NCBI GenBank assembly: GCA_018398765.1
Contig: JAHBMJ010005850.1
Span: forward strand, 30,818 to 55,414
Source of the DNA: Chromera velia
Lineage: Eukaryota; Sar; Chromeraceae
Direction of reading: 5' to 3'
Length of the DNA: 24,597 nt
A model generated the notes under the pieces. The model saw only the letters and a list, made by a program, of their open reading frames with translations, searched no databases and was not told the origin of the DNA. The position numbers were made by a program, and so were the translations under genes. Numbering within the stretch: the first letter of the stretch is position 1; each line of letters opens with the position of its first letter. Below, one piece after another: positions 20,095 through 24,597 of the stretch.

Positions 20095-20420
20095 GATTAA
20101 TACGATCATATAAATTTAATTATGGCATTTTCCAATTTTTTCAGGCTTTTTTGATTACTAATTTTCGACTATAAACAGTGAACAACTTGAGACTAACACC
20201 TAATGTGAGCGTAAATATTAATTTAAACTATTTAAAAACACTACTAAGGCACAGATTCTATAATAAAACGTTCTAAAAATGCACTAAAGCCTAATTTAAA
20301 GGCATAATGTAACACGAAAAAATGAGGTTTCTATTAATTAAAAGTGAACCTGTTTTTGAACCTGATTCAGGTTCATTACTTCGAAGTGAACCTTGAACCT
20401 TGAACCTTTTCCTAGCACTA

Positions 20421-20428
20421 ATATGAAC
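20421..20428. repeat. Right hAT target duplication (ATATGAAC)
   Basis: Perfect 8-bp copy of 19216-19223, directly outside the right inverted repeat. Confidence 0.92.
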
Positions 20429-21270
20429 AAACAATTTTTTTTAATTCACTCTCATGCAGACTCTATTAAATTTTCTAATTTTTTAAAAAAATACAAGCTA
20501 AAAAGTCGATCAAGCATTGAGAGTAAAACTAACTTAAAACTAAATCAAAACGGTGTTCTATTAGTAGCAGCACATTGACTAGCATATTGAAAGCTTAGTA
20601 CTCAGCTTTAATACTTGAAATAGAATCAACTCCTAGATCGAGCTGCGATTCGAGCAATCACTTCTGCAACTCGTACGACAGTTGCACCTAGAGTTGCACA
20701 CCCGCCAAGACGACTTTTAACGTCAAGTGAGTGATAAATGATCAGTCACCACCAAATACCACCAACTGCTCTCGCCCGCAAAGTCTTCATCATACCGGAT
20801 TCTTTACCACCAAAATGAATCGAATTCAGCTCAATTCAAAGTCTTCTTAATTCCATCCCGTTATGCAGAGACAAAAGACGGATCCATTCATTCATTCATT
20901 CAACTACAGGGCACCAGATGCCCTCATCGGTTCAAAGCAAAATTGCTCTCTCGAATTCGCGTTAATTCATCTTTGCATGGATACAATGACAAGGAAAGAA
21001 GAGACGATCGATGAAACTTTAATTTTCCTTCCTTCCTCTCTCTCCATCACCCTTTCCCTCCCCCATTCTTCCTCAACCACTTCCTTCGTACGTCAACTTG
21101 CATGCATGCCCCATCGATCCGTCGGCCTGTCTTGTTTTGTACTTTCAAATCGTTTGGAACAGTTGTGGTTCATTCTGAGGGTATCTGCCTTCTCAAATCA
21201 GGATGCCACTCAGAAAGACTCAGGAGGCGAAGCAGGAGAATAATTTTCTCCGACCATCCGCCACTCACTT
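20429..21270. other. AT-rich flank and intergenic, no gene
   Basis: 20429-20860 continues the AT-rich island on the far side of the hAT insertion. 20890-21270 returns to mixed composition with a (ATTC)n run at 20885-20901 and pyrimidine-rich DNA, and may hold the 3' UTR of the minus-strand ABC gene. No coding feature is supported. Confidence 0.5.
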
Positions 21271-21339
21271 TGTCTGTCTGTCTGTCTGTGTGTCTTGTCT
21301 GTCTGTCTGTGTGTCTTTGTCTGTCTGTCTGTCTGTCTC
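21271..21339. repeat. (GTCT)n microsatellite
   Basis: Imperfect TGTC tetramers with TGTG and TTTG variants, just downstream of the ABC transporter stop codon, within its likely 3' UTR. Confidence 0.85.
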
Positions 21340-21364
21340 ACGATAAGCCACTCCAGCCTCTCCC

Positions 21365-23273
21365 TTATCCTCCTCTGCCCCCAGTTTTTCTCCTTCGTCC
21401 CCGCTCCCCTGACCCGTCTTCCGTTTCGGCCGACCCTCCCAACAGCAACCCTCCATGCAACACTTCTCCGGACTCTTCCTTTGTGTCCCCATCTTTTTCT
21501 TTCCCTTTTTCCCCATTCTGTTTGGCCCTCTCCTCTTCCTCCTTGTCTTCCTCACTCGCCAGGGCATCGAAGGTCATCAGGTTCTTCTCGTCAATCTGCG
21601 AGAGCGAGACAGGAAGACAGACAGTCGGGCAGATATCAAGGAAGATCCACAAAGGAAGAAAAAAGAAAGGGGAAAAAGCAAAGAGGGGGGAATCAAACCG
21701 TGGAGAAAAACTACAAGACGGAAAGGCGAGCAACGATCTTGCACAGCAATGCAGAGAAAACGTGTATGTATGGAATTAAAGAGAAAGGGAAACAACACGT
21801 CACCGTTCCTCATGCACCAGCAGAGAGACTATTCTTTTTCTCTTTCCCTCGGCACGCCAAAGCGTTCAATAGCATTGCAAGCTTGGCACCTGGCTTATCG
21901 ACACAATGACGACGCTCTGTTGAAGGCATACAAACAAAAACTGCCTGCCTGCCCTTTATTCCACTGACCTACCTCATTTGCACTCTTCTGCAGCTGTCTC
22001 TGCACCAGTCTTGCGTAGATCCCCCCTTTCTCCAGGAGTTGAGAGTGAGTGCCCCTCTCGACTATTCGGCCCTCATCAACGACTGCGATCAGGTCTGCTC
22101 CCATCACTGTGGACAATCTATGTGCAACCAAGAATATGGTCTGTTTCCTCTTCTGCCTCTCCCCCCTTCCCCCAGGTCCCACACTGACGCTGTCCCCCAC
22201 AAGAGAGTCCAGGGCGGACTGCACCTCCCTCTCACTCTCCGCATCCAGAGCACTCGTGGCCTCGTCCAGCAGGAGCAGTCTCGGCTTTCGGAGGAACACA
22301 CGGGCGATGGCTAGTCTCTGTCTCTGTCCCCCCGAGAGTCTCACCCCCTTCTCCCCCACTCGCGTCTCGTACCCCTCTTCCATCTCAGAGATGAACCCGT
22401 GGGCAGCGGCCTTCTTGGCTGCATCCTCGAGCTCCTCTCTGCATCCATCCATGCAAACAACCGACGACCAAAAAGATGCACAGTTCCAAGAAATAACGAA
22501 GGTCAAAAGACCAATTATTGCATGTATAGTGCATCAGATCGACCGACATAAATCAATAAAGGAAGAAGGAACAGAAGGAGAAAGAAAGAACAGAAACGGG
22601 ACTTTCATAGTACCTTCAACTATCCGATGCGAAGCCCGTTTCCAATTCTTTCTCCCAAAACCCTCCCTCCCTGGCCTTCCGACCCAAATCCTTCCTCATC
22701 TGCCCCTGACCTTGTGTATTCGTGTTTCTGCAGGCCGAACGCAATGTTCTCCTCGATAGTCGCTGCGAACAGCTGCGTCTCCTGTGCGACCACTCCAACG
22801 TCAGATCGGAAAGACCTACGAACAGAGAAGAGAAGAGAAGAGAAGAGAAGAGAGGGGGAATAAGAGTCAACAGGACTTTCAGTCTGTCAATGCGGCTGCA
22901 AAGGAGACGAGCACGCCGAAAAGCAGCAAAAACTCGGAGAGGCAGGGGAGTGGCCGAATGGTAGCAGAGACCACCAAAGACCTGTCTGCAGAGAAATCAG
23001 TCGGTGGAATTGGGGCCAGATTTAACGTGACAATTGCCTTATGAGAAAAGGAGAGCGACCAGGAGAAATGCGGCGAACACGGTCTGAAGTGAGAAGGAAG
23101 AATGGAAAAGGCGACGACTGACGAGGGATCAAACTCTCTGAGGTCCCTCCCATCCACAAGAATTTGACCTTCGTGAGGGTCGTAGAACCGCAGCATCAGG
23201 TGCACAAGCGTGGACTTGCCCCCACCGCTTCTGCCCACGAACGCACACATGCTCCCGGCAGGAACGTCTAGGT

Positions 23274-23308
<35 letters not shown>

Positions 23309-24519
23309 GCGACACAAGTAACCATGTGTGTAGAGGGGGATTGAGGGGGTGGTCTTGAAACAGAGCAGAAGCCGACAGGACAGTGGAAAAGGAAAAGGAG
23401 AGCGGGCATGCGGTCTGTGTGTGACCCCTTGCAAGGAGTGAAGTGAAAGGAAAGTCAGCGAACGCGACATGGAACAGATGAACTCTCCTTGAAACGAAAA
23501 ACAAGGCAAGGGGACATTGCACAACAGGAGGATGAGAGCCGCATGGTGTACTGCACTGCACAGTGGAGACAAAAGGGCCAGGCATGCTGAGAGAAAAGAA
23601 GAAAGCGAGCCAGCGGCAGTGAGAAAGAATGGATACGATGCAGCAAGAGAAAGAGGGACAGACAGGGAGGGGGATAGTTACTCGGTCTGTCCATGCCAAC
23701 TGACCGATTCCTTTCAGTACCGGCTTCTCAGGTCTCATCTGGTAAGTGAACCAGACGTTGGAGAACCGAATGTGCCCTCTGATTCGGTTGGAGGGACTCG
23801 ACTCACGAGGGCCCCCCTCGGCAAGGGACAAGTAGGGAGCAGACTCATCCCCCTCCCCCGTTACCGGTCTCGTCACATCTTCTGTACTCTGGCTGGCTGT
23901 CATCGGGCTTTCCTCGGTGGACGTTGTTGGACGGATGGAAATGGGGTCTTTGCTTCCATTTGCACTTCCGCCAACAACAGACAGCAGGTGCTCTCGAGCT
24001 GTTCTGTTCAATCGCCCTCTGTTCTTTTTTGCATCTGCCCCCTGAGAGACTGCCCATGTGTCGGCTGGGAGCTGCTCGATGTCAGGCTTGCACTCCATCA
24101 AGGCAAAAACTCTTTGTGCAGCCGCAGCAGCTCGAACAAGGGAATTCAACACCCCATTCAAGGCCTGATAGGCAGAATTCATCATATTCCAGTACAGCTG
24201 GAAGGTGATCAGTTTGCCCAAACTCAAGTCCCCACTCTCCTGGCCAGACCACCCAAGAACCACCTGACCGCCGTACCACAAAATGAAGACTCCTGTGGCA
24301 AAATCCAAAATGCGAGTCAAGGTGAAGGTCCCAGCACCAGCGTAGGCGTCCACCATGCCTTTACGCAAAGCGCTTTCCTGGGCTTCCGCGTATTTGTCGC
24401 ACTCACTGCTCTCTGCACAGAACGCCTTCACCGTTCTGATGTTTCCAATTGTCTCGTTGGCAGTTGAGTTCGCGTCTGCAAGTGCCTGCCAGATCTGCCG
24501 GTTGATGTTCCGAGACCAT
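21365..24519 (-). CDS. ABCB-type ABC transporter, 5'-partial (TMD end and NBD)
   Basis: Couples ATP hydrolysis to substrate export across a membrane; substrate unknown. Minus-strand exons are 24519-23705, 23273-23123, 22815-22711, 22438-21973 and 21595-21365, and all junctions are phase-consistent. The first exon has the end of the exporter transmembrane domain ([28 protein letters not shown]), then an unusually long Ser/Thr-rich linker and [19 protein letters not shown] with the A-loop Tyr. Next come Walker [11 protein letters not shown]-loop [15 protein letters not shown], signature [13 protein letters not shown], Walker [13 protein letters not shown] and H-loop VAHRLST. All catalytic motifs are intact. 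The domain fits ABCB half or full transporters (TAP/MDR type). The last exon adds a charged, disordered-looking tail. A 16-codon insert before the H-loop may be a mini-intron. The N-terminus lies beyond the window. Confidence 0.92.
22141..22188 (-). other. Candidate 48-nt mini-intron inside NBD exon
   Basis: On the minus strand the segment starts GTCAGT (22188) and ends AAACAG (22141), in phase 0, with length divisible by three. Removing it joins LVGDS to [10 protein letters not shown], which gives the normal ABC spacing between D-loop and H-loop. Retaining it adds [16 protein letters not shown]. It is purine-rich and lacks the pyrimidine tract of the other introns, so a retained insertion is equally possible. 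Confidence 0.45.
22829..22857. repeat. (AGAAG)n repeat in ABC intron
   Basis: About five AGAAG pentamers inside the intron 22816-23122. Confidence 0.8.
23276..23307. repeat. (CA)n microsatellite at splice acceptor
   Basis: About 15 CA units on the plus strand, that is (TG)n on the gene strand. They run directly into the TGCAG acceptor of exon 23273-23123, taking the place of the usual pyrimidine tract. Confidence 0.85.
23308..23704 (-). other. Intron of ABC transporter
   Basis: Donor GTCAGT at 23704-23699 and acceptor just after the (TG)n tract. On the gene strand it is rich in C/T blocks (CTTTCTCTC-type). It contains no recognisable gene. Confidence 0.8.
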
Positions 24520-24597
24520 CTGCATTGATGGATGGACAGAGGGAGGGAGACGGGGAGAGAGAAGAAATTGAGGGGAGGGGTTGATGGCCAAGGTTCA

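Larger units (their letters stand above)
19224..20420 (+). mobile_element. hAT-type nonautonomous DNA transposon (deletion derivative)
   Basis: A 1,197-bp element with terminal inverted repeats. The left begins TAGGGCTGGGAAAAGGTTCA and the right, reversed, TAGTGCTAGGAAAAGGTTCA (18/20 match). Perfect 8-bp target duplications ATATGAAC lie at 19216-19223 and 20421-20428. An 8-bp duplication with a TAGGGxTGG-like tip is characteristic of hAT. Subterminal clusters of the GAACCTG / AGGTTCA word occur at both ends and are likely transposase-binding sites. Inside is a BED zinc-finger remnant, but no catalytic or dimerisation domain fits in the remaining length, so it is nonautonomous. Confidence 0.92.

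Noticed and set aside
21102-21967. Plus-strand ORFs opposite the ABC 3' end
   Set aside because: They are antisense to the phase-consistent ABC exon 21365-21595 and to (GTCT)n repeats.
22930-22980. tRNA-like words (GTGGCCGAATGGTAGC) in the ABC gene intron
   Set aside because: No matching T arm or acceptor stem nearby; it lies within a phase-verified intron.
13487-24597. CRISPR array, operon or phage-like system
   Set aside because: Spliced genes and eukaryotic transposons rule out a prokaryotic context; the tandem repeats are microsatellites without spacers.

Overview
This is eukaryotic nuclear DNA. Every protein gene is split by spliceosomal introns, with pyrimidine-rich tracts, GT donors and mostly TGCAG acceptors, and a Ty1/Copia retrotransposon and a hAT transposon are present. 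Introns rich in (TTTC)n, GC-rich coding blocks and AT-rich transposon islands suggest a unicellular alga or protist. A chromerid such as Chromera velia is my best guess, but nothing in the window proves it. The run of G at 1-13 looks like a contig edge.

Layout. (1) About 227-3699, plus strand: 3' part of a kelch-repeat (beta-propeller) gene with three well-supported exons and one tentative upstream exon. (2) 3700-6994: no recognisable gene; it holds a 20-bp imperfect hairpin, a (GACA)n run and a roughly 400-bp nearly pure pyrimidine tract. (3) 6995-13486, minus strand: a complete but dead Ty1/Copia LTR retrotransposon with 5-bp target duplication, TG..CA LTRs, and gag, protease, integrase, RT and RNase H remnants. 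A roughly 530-bp tRNA-derived SINE-like insert sits inside its integrase zinc finger. (4) 13492-14750: AT-rich flank and one unassigned ORF. (5) About 14813-17826, plus strand: a Sep15/SELENOF-family gene. The Sec-containing C-x-U site of animal Sep15 is replaced by Cys-Pro-Phe. Five downstream exons join with consistent phase and the 5' exon is ambiguous. (6) 17830-21270: AT-rich island with GC-rich palindromic patches and a clean 1,197-bp hAT deletion derivative (8-bp TSD, 18/20 TIRs, leftover BED finger). (7) 21365-24519, minus strand: 3' part of an ABCB-type transporter (TMD end, full nucleotide-binding domain, charged tail), running off the right edge.

The three host genes are not an operon and show no shared pathway. 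SELENOF is an ER quality-control protein, the ABC protein is a membrane transporter, and the kelch protein is a likely protein-interaction scaffold. I see no new multi-gene system. The most interesting items are the Sec-less SELENOF homologue, a possible 48-nt in-frame mini-intron in the ABC ATPase domain, the shared GTCAGT splice-donor preference, and the nested and truncated mobile elements.
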